Origin: Paenibacillus sp. FSL H8-0048
GTDB taxonomy: Bacteria; Bacillota; Bacilli; Paenibacillales; Paenibacillaceae
NCBI RefSeq assembly: GCF_038002825.1
Contig: NZ_JBBODF010000001.1
Location: forward strand, 62,001 to 126,000
DNA length: 64,000 nucleotides
Direction of reading: 5' to 3'
A model generated the notes under the pieces. That model did not search any database, had not been told where the DNA came from, and saw only the letters and a program-made list of their open reading frames with translations. Within the stretch, counting starts at the first letter, position 1; each line of letters opens with the position of its first letter. Below are positions 8,791 through 16,812 of this stretch, one piece after another. The translations under genes were made by a program, and so were the position numbers.

Positions 8791-8811
8791 TTGGCAGGCA
8801 CACGGCCTGAA

Positions 8812-8866
8812 TGTATATGAAAGACAGCATACATTGTGTTCACTCGAAGGTAATCTTATCATCCAT
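8812..8866 (+). repeat. Solitary copy of the 51-52 bp TGTATG/CATACA repeat
   Basis: TGTATATGAAAGACAGCATACATTG and the following CGAAGGTAATCTTAT match the last unit of the array at 60701 almost base for base. It lies on the same strand and just after a terminator. The rest of the 8790-9027 spacer shows no other clear feature. Confidence 0.7.
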
Positions 8867-9027
8867 TAGGATGATTTTGTGCTAAAGCAGATAAGTCTTG
8901 AGGATCTTACCCTCTGCGCGGCGCGTAACAGGCTCATTCTTGTGGTAATAATGTCTGTTATGTTATTTTAGCCTTTGAAGATTGTAACTTACATAGTTAT
9001 TCAAGAAGAGGGGAAGAGAGGAAAGTT

Positions 9028-9645
9028 ATGAACCATTCAGCCCAAACGCCTCCACCTGGCCCAAAACCATTCAATCCCAAAGACGCTATACTAGTCTTTT
9101 TCGCTTTCGCCCTGATCAGTGCAGCCGTTCTTTTTGCCCTTGTTATCTACGATGTCTTGACGCTGGAGGACCTCTTATCCTTTGAGAATCCGCTGCAGCT
9201 GGCAATGTACTCTGTCCTTCCTACAATCAGTCTGCTGTTGTTCGGGATCATCCTGACCCTGCTTACGCCTGCCAGCTATATTGACGAGACGAACAAGAGC
9301 TATCAAAAGTATTCGCTTGCGGCAATCCTTGCCTTCACGTTAGCTGCGGCATTATTTGAAGAACTGCTGTTCCGGGGAATTATTCAAAATGTACTGAACC
9401 TCTACCTTCCCGGCCCCTGGACCGCTATTGCAGTCACCACCGTGCTGTTTGTGGGAACGCATGTCCAGTATTATACTAAGCCGCTAATGCTGTTGAACAT
9501 CACCATCCCGAGTCTGGTCTTCGGGTGGGTGTATGTGCAGACGCATAATCTGCTGGTCCCGCTGCTTGTGCATTTTCTGATGAATCTGGGGATTACGCTG
9601 TTGTTCAAATATAAGGTGATTTCTATGAGAGGGGAGAAGGGGTAA
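9028..9645 (+). CDS. CPBP family intramembrane metalloprotease
   Basis: A 205-residue membrane protein with about six hydrophobic helices. It carries the three Abi/CPBP (Rce1-like) motifs: EELLFRG with E111, E112 and R116; a histidine at H145 in VGTHVQYY; and H182 with N186 in LVHFLMN. Family members are membrane-embedded proteases that process prenylated or peptide substrates, and in Gram-positives are often linked to bacteriocin self-immunity. The local context gives no bacteriocin gene, so the substrate is unknown. The start ATG follows GAGGGGAAGAGAGG. The stop overlaps the possible start of the next, damaged gene (GGGGTAATGG). Confidence 0.85.
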   Translation: MNHSAQTPPPGPKPFNPKDAILVFFAFALISAAVLFALVIYDVLTLEDLLSFENPLQLAMYSVLPTISLLLFGIILTLLTPASYIDETNKSYQKYSLAAILAFTLAAALFEELLFRGIIQNVLNLYLPGPWTAIAVTTVLFVGTHVQYYTKPLMLLNITIPSLVFGWVYVQTHNLLVPLLVHFLMNLGITLLFKYKVISMRGEKG

Positions 9646-9991
9646 TGGATAATAAACTGATAGGAGTTTGGTCGGTGGACTGTATGTATGGGCCTGGGAC
9701 TCGATGTCGATTGAGACCTTTCATTGGACGGCGGAAGGCAACAAGTTACACCTTCGGGGGGAGCAGGTCTTGAGTAATTATGAGGCTCCCGAACCTTCTG
9801 ATCTGAATCTGGAAGGAGTAGAATTTGTGATTGCTCATGAGGATACTCCATCCCGCCAAACTATGCCGGTCTTACGATTTTCTATGCCTGTATGTATGGA
9901 TCATACGACGTTTGGGCTGCTGGAGAATAAGGTTGCAGAGGACTACTATTCACAACGGTTGAAATTCGTAGAGAACAAGGTGGGGGAGTAG
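9643..9991 (+). pseudogene. Hypothetical protein, probably frameshifted near the start
   Basis: An ATG at 9643 gives MDNKLIGVWSVDCMYG and then runs out of frame, while the frame ending at 9991 reads AWDSMSIETFHWTAEGNKLHLRG... and continues to ENKVGE. Joining the two near 9690 gives a sensible ~115-residue small protein with alternating beta strands. The only start of the second frame (TTG 9668) has its AGGAG site immediately adjacent, which is too close to work. I do not recognise the family. It could also be a sequence error. Confidence 0.5.
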
Positions 9992-9992
9992 A

Positions 9993-10472
9993 ATGGATTC
10001 CCTATCTGTTCGCGCAGAGATCGAAGAATTAATCAAGTCGCTGAAGCTGGACCGGAGCGGGCTACATGAAGTTCGCAAAGATCAGTGGATGCGTATACTG
10101 CGTGAAATCGAGGAACGGTTTTTGGTGAAGACCCACTATACACAGGGATTACACTGGGGCTGGAACCGGTTCCAGGAACCCCGGCATAGTGCGAGCTTCA
10201 CAGACAAAGAATATGCCAAACTAAGAGACATCATCCAAGATGAATCCATCTGTTTCATTGCGGAGGACTGTTATGATAAGCTGTGGCTGTATGAGGGGAA
10301 GACGGCGGCAATTCTTCAAGTGATCCCTGAGTTATGCCACCTCAATGAATACTACTTAATCTCCAAAAAACTTCAATGGCTCCTCTGCGAAGACCACCAT
10401 GACATACTCCACTTGAGCGGCCAGCCGATTATTGACCGATGGAGGAGAGATGAAGGGCTGTCCCAAAAGTGA
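9993..10472 (+). CDS. Hypothetical protein, 159 aa (DUF6756-like, uncertain)
   Basis: A soluble protein starting 2 bases after the previous stop, with GGTGGGGGAGTAG as its ribosome site. It has an N-terminal helical half (VRAEIEELIKSLKL), a central aromatic motif LHWGWNRF, and a repeated beta/alpha pattern ending NEYYLISKKLQWLLCEDHHD. It resembles small cytoplasmic proteins of immunity/DUF6756 type, but this is from memory only. The last residues (DEGLSQK) and the stop are encoded inside a terminator-like GGGCTGTCCC sequence, so the natural C-terminus may have been altered by that element. Confidence 0.6.
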   Translation: MDSLSVRAEIEELIKSLKLDRSGLHEVRKDQWMRILREIEERFLVKTHYTQGLHWGWNRFQEPRHSASFTDKEYAKLRDIIQDESICFIAEDCYDKLWLYEGKTAAILQVIPELCHLNEYYLISKKLQWLLCEDHHDILHLSGQPIIDRWRRDEGLSQK

Positions 10473-10487
10473 TAGCCCCTTTTATTG
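10452..10487 (+). terminator. Terminator of the GGGCTGTCCC type
   Basis: AAGGGCT and AGCCCCTT arms enclose a short loop and are followed by TTTATT. It overlaps the end of the preceding gene. A related inverted sequence lies at 10885-10903 on the other side of the repeat array. Confidence 0.55.
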
Positions 10488-10496
10488 CGGGAATTA

Positions 10497-10779
10497 TGTA
10501 TGCCAAAAACAGCATACAATGGGCTCGCTGAAGGCGCGTGGGCTAAATGTATGTGGAAAACAGCATACAATGGGCTCGCTGAAGGCGCGCGGGCTAAATG
10601 TATGTGGAAAACAGCATACAATGGGCCCGCTGGAGGCGCGTGGGGCCAAATGTATGTGGAAAACAGCATACAATGGACTCGCTGAAGGTGAGTGGGGCCA
10701 AATGTATGTGGAAAACAGCATACAATGGGCTCGCTGAAGGCGCGTGGGGCCAAATGTATACGGAAAACAGCATACATTT
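10497..10779 (+). repeat. Tandem array of a 51-52 bp hairpin repeat (5 full units plus a partial)
   Basis: Units start at 10497, 10548, 10599, 10651, 10703 and 10755, giving spacings of 51, 51, 52, 52 and 52 bases. Each begins TGTATG, has AAAACAG then CATACA to form a small hairpin, and continues with a GC-rich tail (GGGCTCGCTGAAGGCGCG). The last unit changes to TGTATACGG and ends in CATACATTTG. Open frames across it are by-products of the repeat and have no gene-like starts. The array lies between convergent genes. The same unit forms an array at 60496 and a single copy at 8812. Confidence 0.9.
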
Positions 10780-10856
10780 GCACACACGCAGGCCTGATGC
10801 CTGAATCGAGCGTCCCCCTTCCCCCAAGTGCTCACACCGAATCTACTCCAGCATAA

Positions 10857-10903
10857 AGAGCTATCCCAAGCAGCCGCTTCATGGCTTCTGGGACAGCCCC
10901 TTC
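10857..10903 (-). terminator. Terminator-like hairpin after the oxidoreductase gene
   Basis: On the minus strand, GGGGCTGTCCCAGAAGCC pairs imperfectly with GGCTGCTTGGGATAGCTC and is followed by TTTATG. It lies about 40 bases after the oxidoreductase stop. Confidence 0.55.
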
Positions 10904-10944
10904 TTCATGCAGATTACAAATTCCCATCCCGCCAGGCATGGCAT

Positions 10945-11931
10945 TTATCCAAGATTTTTCGTTATGATGATTTTCCCCCGTTTGGTTGGCTCTTCACTTT
11001 TGCGATACGCCTGGAGCAGGCCTTGGGCAGTGAAGGGATAAGCCTCATGGATATGAATATTCAATTTTTTCTCTTGCATCTGGCGGAGAATGGATTCAAA
11101 ATCAGTACGGTTAGCTCTTGCCTGGAAGAAATAGGCGTTAATTCCGCGAACCTTCGGGTATTCATTGAGCGCGAATGCCACCACTGAAATATAGGTTCCG
11201 CCATCCTTGATGACCGAGTAGTTCTTCGTTCCGATGTCTCCCGGTAACCCGGTACCGAAAGTGGCGGGGTCCATAGCGGAATCCAACACGAAATCAACAG
11301 GCTCTGTGATTTGGGTGGTGAAGTCGGTTTTCGTATAATCGATCACCTCGTCAGCACCGAGTCCTTTGACGAAATCGTGATTATAGTCTCTCGCAGTTGC
11401 GATTACATATGCTCCATGCTGCTTGGCTAACTGGACTGCTGCATGTCCTACTCCTCCAGCGCCAGCTTGAATAAGGATGCGTTGTCCCGGTTGAAGCTGG
11501 CCATGCTCAAACAGCGCTTGCCAGGCTGGCAAGGCAACGGCAGGCGCAGCGCCGGCCTCTTCGAAGGAGACACTCTCAGGAATAACGGCTAGGAGATCTT
11601 CCTCCACGGCAACATAGTCCATGTAGGAACCTCGCGGAATCATTCCCATGACACGATCCCCCGGCTTGAAATGCCGGACTTTCACGCCAACCTCTTTAAC
11701 AATACCAGCTACTTCATTACCAAGAATAAGCGGCAATTGAAATTGATCCGCAAATTTATCGGCCACCGGACCCTCAAGAATTGCACCGCTGCGAAACAGA
11801 GCATCTGCGGGATTGATGGATGAGGCGCGCATTTCGACGAGAACCTGTGTGCCGGTGATTGCGGGGACCGGTACTTCCAGTTCTTCCAGCGTTTCGGGAA
11901 TTCCAAAGCTTGTCAAAGCAATAGCTTTCAT
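10945..11931 (-). CDS. NADP-dependent zinc-free quinone oxidoreductase (MDR family)
   Basis: A 328-residue medium-chain dehydrogenase/reductase of the quinone oxidoreductase type, expected to reduce quinones or other alpha,beta-unsaturated carbonyls with NADPH. It has the N-terminal GroES-like domain (VEMRASSINPADALFRSG, LGNEVAGIVKEVG, GDRVMGM) and a Rossmann domain with AGAGGVGHAAVQLAKQHGA. No structural or catalytic zinc cysteines are visible. The ATG at 11931 is chosen because AGGAGG lies 7 bases upstream; the longer frame has none. It is divergent from a TetR-family regulator 170 bases away, which probably represses it in response to an electrophile. Confidence 0.88.
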   Translation of the reverse strand: MKAIALTSFGIPETLEELEVPVPAITGTQVLVEMRASSINPADALFRSGAILEGPVADKFADQFQLPLILGNEVAGIVKEVGVKVRHFKPGDRVMGMIPRGSYMDYVAVEEDLLAVIPESVSFEEAGAAPAVALPAWQALFEHGQLQPGQRILIQAGAGGVGHAAVQLAKQHGAYVIATARDYNHDFVKGLGADEVIDYTKTDFTTQITEPVDFVLDSAMDPATFGTGLPGDIGTKNYSVIKDGGTYISVVAFALNEYPKVRGINAYFFQARANRTDFESILRQMQEKKLNIHIHEAYPFTAQGLLQAYRKSEEPTKRGKIIITKNLG

Positions 11932-12100
11932 AATGATCCTCCTCATAAATTGAACATAAGTATGATTCACGGATTGTTTAAGCAACACCTGACTGATAAA
12001 ATAATAATATTGCGTGCTTGAGAGTTCAATCGGCAGAGTTAGAGGAAAGTTGCATAGGCAACACATTGTGAATATTGATGTTTAATAAGGAGATATAGGA

Positions 12101-12679
12101 ATGGTAAATCAGGAAGATCCGAGGGTATTGCGCACACGACAGTTAATTCGAACAGCGTTCAGAGATTTGCTGCAAAGAAAAGGCTTTGATGCAATCACCA
12201 TTAAAGATATCGCTCAGGAGGCAACCATTAACCGCGCCACCTTTTATGCCCATTTTGAAGATAAATATGCTTTGCTGGACGAAGTCACAGAACAGGCTTT
12301 TCATGAGAGGATTCCTGAGCAAGTGGCGGATGCACAGGAGTTTACGGATGATATATGTGACCAGTTAATCATAATGACACACCAATACATCATAGATTTT
12401 TACCGGATCTGCAGAATAGATTCAAATCTGATGGCTAAGCTGGTCGATGACAAAATAAAAAAACTGCTGCAGCAAACCATAGAAAGCATTTTTCTGAAAG
12501 GCAATGCCTACCCTGGAGTGGACATTCATCATATCAAAATCATGGCGGCCATGACCGGTTCAGCCATCTATGGCGCTGCGCATTATTGGTTAAATGCCGA
12601 TGATAAGAATCGGACCGGAGTGCTTGTAGATATTGCTAGTCCCTATGTAATGAATGGTCTGGGGCTGGTAACCCCATGA
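12101..12679 (+). CDS. TetR/AcrR family transcriptional regulator
   Basis: A 192-residue one-component regulator. The N-terminal helix-turn-helix (residues ~10-55) reads VLRTRQLIRTAFRDLLQRKGFDAITIKDIAQEATINRATFYAHFEDKYALL when followed through the frame, a typical TetR DNA-binding domain. The C-terminal ligand domain is helical and unspecific. It is transcribed away from the quinone oxidoreductase gene, the usual arrangement for autoregulation and control of the neighbour. AAGGAGATATAGG precedes the ATG. The 3' end overlaps the next gene by 4 bases (ATGA), suggesting co-translation. Confidence 0.85.
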   Translation: MVNQEDPRVLRTRQLIRTAFRDLLQRKGFDAITIKDIAQEATINRATFYAHFEDKYALLDEVTEQAFHERIPEQVADAQEFTDDICDQLIIMTHQYIIDFYRICRIDSNLMAKLVDDKIKKLLQQTIESIFLKGNAYPGVDIHHIKIMAAMTGSAIYGAAHYWLNADDKNRTGVLVDIASPYVMNGLGLVTP

Positions 12680-12972
12680 ACGCTATTAGACACGCACAAG
12701 CTCTAATAACCTGGCATCGAGACCCCGGCAAATTTTCAAGAAATGAATGGATCCGCGATATCGTTGTTAACTATGGGGAGATCATAGACGGGTTCATGCA
12801 TGGGGATACCTGGACCGTATTGGTCAGGATTACAAGTCAATTGGAGGATACCTGGGATACGTATGCGGATGTGGCTTTTATTGTGGACGGTGCACCGTGG
12901 CATTTGTGGGTACCGGGTTACAGCTTCAACTTGTGGGCAGGCAAGGACGTTGCCACCGTTCACATTTTATAA
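12676..12972 (+). CDS. Hypothetical protein, 98 aa
   Basis: A small soluble protein overlapping the TetR gene stop by ATGA. It is rich in tryptophan and beta-strand-like segments (WTVLVRITSQLEDTW, VAFIVDGAPWHLWVPGYSFNLWAGKDVATVHIL). The family is not recognised. The compact beta pattern resembles small immunity-like domains, but that is a guess. No recognisable feature follows until the next gene. Confidence 0.6.
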   Translation: MNAIRHAQALITWHRDPGKFSRNEWIRDIVVNYGEIIDGFMHGDTWTVLVRITSQLEDTWDTYADVAFIVDGAPWHLWVPGYSFNLWAGKDVATVHIL

Positions 12973-13065
12973 CACTATTTTCATATACTTTACTCATACT
13001 TGTGCCACAGAATTCCCGCAATCGCCTGCTAAGATGAAGATACTTTCAAAGAAGAGGTGATTGAT

Positions 13066-13473
13066 TTGATCAAATGGACAAGAAGAGTAATCGCAGTATT
13101 AGCAGTAGTAAGTGTAGTGGGCGGCTCCACGAGCGCATTCGCAGCAACGGCGCCTGTAGTAAAGCCAGTGAAAGAAGTGAAGGTGACTGCACCAGCGGTG
13201 AAAGCTGCTACCCCAGCCAAGGTAACTCCTGTAAAAGCATCTACTCCTGCCAAAGCAGTAACCTCTGTGAAGAGTACAGCAGCTACTAAGAGTCCGGTCA
13301 AGGCTATAACTCCAGCCAAGCACAAAGCAGCAGTTAAGACAGCTGTAACCATTAAACACAAAGCTGCTGCAAAAACAGTCAGAGCCGCCAAACAAAAAGC
13401 AACAGTAAAGTCAGCAGCCCCACATGCCAAACAAAAAACGGCAGCCAAACCTGTGAAACCAAAGAAGAAATAA
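13066..13473 (+). CDS. Secreted Lys/Ala/Val-rich low-complexity protein
   Basis: The TTG at 13066 is preferred because AAGAGGTGA lies 6-8 bases upstream; a GTG at 13057 is also in frame. A signal peptide (WTRRVIAVLAVVSVVGGSTSAFA) is followed by ~110 residues built from irregular repeats of the type TPAKVTPVK, TPAKAVTSVK, AKHKAAVK, AKQKA, with no aromatic residues and a strong positive charge. Such histone H1-like tails bind polyanions; outside the cell these could be teichoic acids or DNA, but no function is established. There is no LPXTG or other anchor. It may shape the cell wall or bind eDNA. Confidence 0.7.
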   Translation: MIKWTRRVIAVLAVVSVVGGSTSAFAATAPVVKPVKEVKVTAPAVKAATPAKVTPVKASTPAKAVTSVKSTAATKSPVKAITPAKHKAAVKTAVTIKHKAAAKTVRAAKQKATVKSAAPHAKQKTAAKPVKPKKK

Positions 13474-13520
13474 TGCAGTCATTGCAGTCTTCCGCAGCAG
13501 CATACTTATAACCACAGAAG

Positions 13521-13547
13521 GCGGGGCTCGTGAAGAGTCCCGCTTTT
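13521..13547 (+). terminator. Rho-independent terminator
   Basis: GCGGGGCTC / GAGTCCCGC (one G-U pair) with a 5-base loop followed by TTTT. It ends the Lys/Ala-rich gene. Confidence 0.8.
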
Positions 13548-13551
13548 GATC

Positions 13552-13664
13552 TAAATATAAGACTTTATATGTTGCACACGATAAAGTATCCTTCTATTTC
13601 TCGCTGAAACGATACCGTCCTTAAAAGGACGGCAAAGCCGTTTCCACTTGATTCACCTAACTAA
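13552..13664. repeat. ~112 bp dispersed repeat, copy A
   Basis: The stretch from AAATATAAG through the hairpin core CCGTCCTTAAAAGGACGG to CCACTTG and CTAACTA is repeated at 30702-30815 with a small number of differences. The core hairpin is GAAACG...CGTCCTT-AA-AAGGACG...CCGTTTC. It covers the last bases of the protease gene's stop. Short hairpins with the same CCGTCCTTAAAAGGA core occur at 59144. Confidence 0.7.
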
Positions 13665-14566
13665 CTCTGATCTCCGTCCTCGGCGTGTCCAAAAATAGCT
13701 TCTGACAAATGGTTGTTCTCTATGAACTGTAAGATAAGCTTCGAACTGGTGGCAAAGGATCGGGGTTCACCAAGGATCGTTGAGGAGATTACGCCGACTA
13801 TTTTATCGCTCGAATCTATGACAGCACTGCCGCTATTTCCAGGCCAGGTCTGTACTTTGAATTCCATGGAGTGCGTGTACACATCGGGTGTTGATGCATT
13901 TTTCGATTTGCGGATAACGGCCACATCATCGGCGGTGAATGTTCCGTAGAGCGGTGTCCAGGGGTATCTCTTGGTAGTCACAGTGTCTGAATTTCCTGTT
14001 GGCTTGGTAGGGTGCCCGATGACCGTTACCGTTTCGTTGGCCGTTGGCACAAGATTGAACTCCTTGAAGTAGCTGTCCTGATAGGCTTTCGGGATTTTGT
14101 TAACATTAATCTTCAGCAGTGAGAGGTCTTCCTTAAGATCTGTTGCCACTAATGTGCCAAGCAGATACCCGTCCGATTTTTGCGCATAAAAGGTAATTTG
14201 GAATCGCAATTTCTTTCCATTATAGCTGGCGGGAGCCACGTGATTGTTAGTGACAATGTATCCTCCAGGTAGCATGAAGCCAGCACCAATGCCAATCTTT
14301 GTCTTGGTCCCTTGACCGGACAGTACATACTTGTCTATCATAACGACACGTGTCAGATTCTTATAATCACGATAGGCTTTGGCTTGCTCTTCTTTGGATA
14401 ATGCGGGGTTGCTGGTGTAAGGCCGGACCGTGATACCGGATTTGGTGGCCGTCACAGATGTAATAGACACTTTGCTGATGGCAGAAGCTGCGGCGGTATG
14501 GATGCCCAATGTTAGAACCGCAACAGCCAGTAGACATGAGAGGAATCTGCTAACCCTGCGAGTCAT
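13661..14566 (-). CDS. Secreted trypsin-like serine protease (S1/V8 type)
   Basis: A 301-residue exported protease. The signal peptide (TRRVSRFLSCLLAVAVLTLG, cleavage near ASA) precedes a chymotrypsin-fold domain with a complete triad: H109 in IVTNNHVAP, D147 in LKEDLSLLK and S245 in WPGNSGSAV. The GxG-rich oxyanion loop and C-terminal helix FATSSKLILQFIENN fit glutamyl-endopeptidase/V8-like or HtrA catalytic domains; no PDZ domain is present. The ATG at 14566 is chosen over the GTG at 14572 because GGGGGAG would touch the latter. It is monocistronic, and divergent from the two-component pair. The substrate is unknown. Confidence 0.88.
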   Translation of the reverse strand: MTRRVSRFLSCLLAVAVLTLGIHTAAASAISKVSITSVTATKSGITVRPYTSNPALSKEEQAKAYRDYKNLTRVVMIDKYVLSGQGTKTKIGIGAGFMLPGGYIVTNNHVAPASYNGKKLRFQITFYAQKSDGYLLGTLVATDLKEDLSLLKINVNKIPKAYQDSYFKEFNLVPTANETVTVIGHPTKPTGNSDTVTTKRYPWTPLYGTFTADDVAVIRKSKNASTPDVYTHSMEFKVQTWPGNSGSAVIDSSDKIVGVISSTILGEPRSFATSSKLILQFIENNHLSEAIFGHAEDGDQS

Positions 14567-14759
14567 AATCACTCCCCCTTTAGTTTTATACTATTGAGGA
14601 GTGAGACATGTTGTGACGGTCAGTCTGCGGATATGTAAGAACAGAGTTTCACATCTCTTTCCGAAGAAGGGGAAGGCGGGGCTTAAGACGGGTCCTGTCT
14701 TTTATCTGCCTATATAACCCTGTATGATAGAGCTAGATTAGGACGGTAAAGGGGTATAC

Positions 14760-15476
14760 ATGATGACCAAAATAGTAGTCGTAGACGACGATCTTTTCAT
14801 TTTACAGCTGCTCTCTGAATATTTGCGCAAGGAGGGGTATGACGTAACTTCATTCTCGAATGGCCGCACGCTGGTCGAGCATGTCCGCACAGAGCACCCG
14901 GATTGCCTGATTCTCGATATTATGATGCCCGGGATTGACGGACTGGCACTGCTCACCGAACTGCGCACCTTCACCGAGCTTCCTATTATTATGATCTCTG
15001 CGCGGGGCGAAGAGAGTGACCGGATTCAGGGGCTGGAGCTGGGCTGTAGTGACTTCCTGAGCAAGCCGTTCAATCCGCGTGAGCTGGTGGGCCGGGTGAA
15101 GTCTATGCTGCGTCTGGCCAGAGCAGGCAATGCAGCTGCGGAGGAGACCCCGCCATTGGCGGCAGCGAAGCAAGTCTGCAAATCCGGAAATGTGGAGATT
15201 GATGCGGATTACCGTAAAGTCACAGTGAATGCAGAGGAAGTAAGCCTAACCTCACGGGAGTTCGACCTTTTACTCTTTCTGGCCTCCCATCTGGAACGGC
15301 CCTTCGGGCGTGAGCATCTGATCCAGCAGGTGTGGGAATATGATTTTTTCGGGGATGTCCGGGTTGTAGATGATGTGGTCAAAAGAATCCGTAAAAAGCT
15401 CGCCGAGCACCACTCCACGCTGCTAATTGATACGGTGTGGGGCTTCGGATACCGTGCAGCCGTACGGAAGGTGTAG
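14760..15476 (+). CDS. OmpR/PhoB family response regulator
   Basis: A 238-residue regulator. The receiver domain has acidic residues D10-D11, phospho-acceptor D53 in LILDIMMPG and K102 in LSKPF. The C-terminal winged helix (~140-235) contains TSREFDLLLFLASHLERPFGREHLIQQVW and RVVDDVVKRIRKKL, which contacts DNA as a dimer after phosphorylation. Its gene is followed after 2 bases by the sensor kinase, so they form one operon and a cognate pair. AAAGGGG precedes two consecutive ATGs; the first is listed. Its targets are not shown; the divergent protease gene is one candidate. Confidence 0.92.
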   Translation: MMTKIVVVDDDLFILQLLSEYLRKEGYDVTSFSNGRTLVEHVRTEHPDCLILDIMMPGIDGLALLTELRTFTELPIIMISARGEESDRIQGLELGCSDFLSKPFNPRELVGRVKSMLRLARAGNAAAEETPPLAAAKQVCKSGNVEIDADYRKVTVNAEEVSLTSREFDLLLFLASHLERPFGREHLIQQVWEYDFFGDVRVVDDVVKRIRKKLAEHHSTLLIDTVWGFGYRAAVRKV

Positions 15477-15478
15477 CC

Positions 15479-16801
15479 ATGCGGACCATTCGCGGTAAAA
15501 TGCTGTTCTCTCTCTGCATTGCCATGCTCATCACTGTAGCAATTACGGTGATGCTGTTCGTACATCTGATCGACGACATCCTGATGAATCAGGTGAAGGC
15601 TGAGCTGCACGGGCAGGTAGGGAAGGCGCAGAAGCTGCTCAGCGATGGCGACCTCAACAATCTGAGCAGCACACAGTTCAAGTATGTCGTCAAGGGACTG
15701 ATGATGAACGCAGATTATATGATTCTGAATGGCAATCAGAGGATCGTTGATGCCAGTGATGAGAAGGAGGAAGGGAAGGAACTACATTACACGCCTACGG
15801 GGAAAAATGGAATTGCCCTCCTGCACGGCAGGAAGGTTCTTTATGCGCAAGAAAAGCTGAGAGGGCTGTCCGATGAAATCTTCATCTACTCGCCGCTATC
15901 TTCGCTTAGGGCCTTATACGGCTCACTCATGCGAACCACCTTGCTGTCCATCGGAGCGAGCTTTGTGGTGATTCTCGCCATCGGGCTGTTCGCCGTCTCA
16001 CGGGTGGTGCGGCCGCTGAACCGGCTGAAGGAAGCCGTTGGACGATATGAGCCTTCCTATGCGCTGGGCAATCCTTTTCCGCAGGGGGACCGGACCGAGA
16101 TTGGGGAGCTGATGACCACCTTCCAATCCATGTCGGGGCGCATCCAGCAGCATCAGCGGAACCAGATTGAATTCCTGCAAAATATCTCCCATGAGCTCAA
16201 AACCCCCCTGATGTCCATCCACGGCTTCGTGTTTGCCATTCAGGATCAGGTGGTCACGCAGGAGGAGGGGCTTGAGGTCATTACCAACCAATCGCAACGT
16301 TTGATTGACATGGTAGACAAGCTGCTCCAGCTCTCCCGGCTGGAAGCCGTTGACGAGCATTGGCCCGCCGCCACCGTTGACCTGCGGACCATGGCTGAAG
16401 AAGCCGCTATGCTGCTCATGCCGGAGGCCAACCGGAGGGAACTGAAGCTCACCGTGGAAGGGGAGAGCCTGCAAGTTACGATTCCCGGCGAGCAGCTATT
16501 CCGTATCCTGGTCAATCTATTGCAGAATGCGGTTAGGCATACCATAGATCAGGTGGTTATCCGGGTGGACCCGGAAGCTCCTGGAGCAGCGTGGGCTATC
16601 CATATTGAAGATAACGGCCCGGGGCTGGCGGAGGAGGAGCGGGAAGCGGTCTTCGAACGTTTCTACACTGGAGCGAACGGAGTAACAGGCCTTGGCCTGG
16701 CCATCTGCCGCCAGATTGCGGCTCGGCTGAACGGGGAGCTGACCTATTCCCGCTCAGAGCTGGGCGGTGCGCGGTTTAGTTTTAGGAAGAAGATTGGGTA
16801 A
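15479..16801 (+). CDS. HAMP-domain sensor histidine kinase
   Basis: A 440-residue membrane kinase. It has a first membrane helix (~residues 8-30), an extracellular sensor of ~120 residues, a second helix (TLLSIGASFVVILAIGLFAV), a HAMP linker (SRVVRPLNRLKEAV), the HisKA region with phospho-acceptor H238 in NISHELKTPL, and an HATPase domain with LLQNAVRH, DNGPGL and GVTGLGLAI. The kinase autophosphorylates and passes phosphate to the adjacent regulator. The ATG at 15479 lies 2 bases after the regulator stop. The sensor shows no known ligand fold. A near-copy of 30 bases of this gene lies at about 19030. Confidence 0.92.
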   Translation: MRTIRGKMLFSLCIAMLITVAITVMLFVHLIDDILMNQVKAELHGQVGKAQKLLSDGDLNNLSSTQFKYVVKGLMMNADYMILNGNQRIVDASDEKEEGKELHYTPTGKNGIALLHGRKVLYAQEKLRGLSDEIFIYSPLSSLRALYGSLMRTTLLSIGASFVVILAIGLFAVSRVVRPLNRLKEAVGRYEPSYALGNPFPQGDRTEIGELMTTFQSMSGRIQQHQRNQIEFLQNISHELKTPLMSIHGFVFAIQDQVVTQEEGLEVITNQSQRLIDMVDKLLQLSRLEAVDEHWPAATVDLRTMAEEAAMLLMPEANRRELKLTVEGESLQVTIPGEQLFRILVNLLQNAVRHTIDQVVIRVDPEAPGAAWAIHIEDNGPGLAEEEREAVFERFYTGANGVTGLGLAICRQIAARLNGELTYSRSELGGARFSFRKKIG

Positions 16802-16812
16802 CAGCATTATTT

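Noticed and set aside
10497..10779. CRISPR array
   Set aside because: The whole 51-52 base unit is conserved; there are no variable spacers and no cas genes nearby.
10373..10835. Coding frames through the tandem repeat on both strands
   Set aside because: They arise only because the repeat lacks stops in several frames, have repeated identical peptides in each frame and no ribosome sites.
10828..11187. 119-residue frame opposite the oxidoreductase
   Set aside because: It lies antisense to a strongly supported gene and has no recognisable domain.
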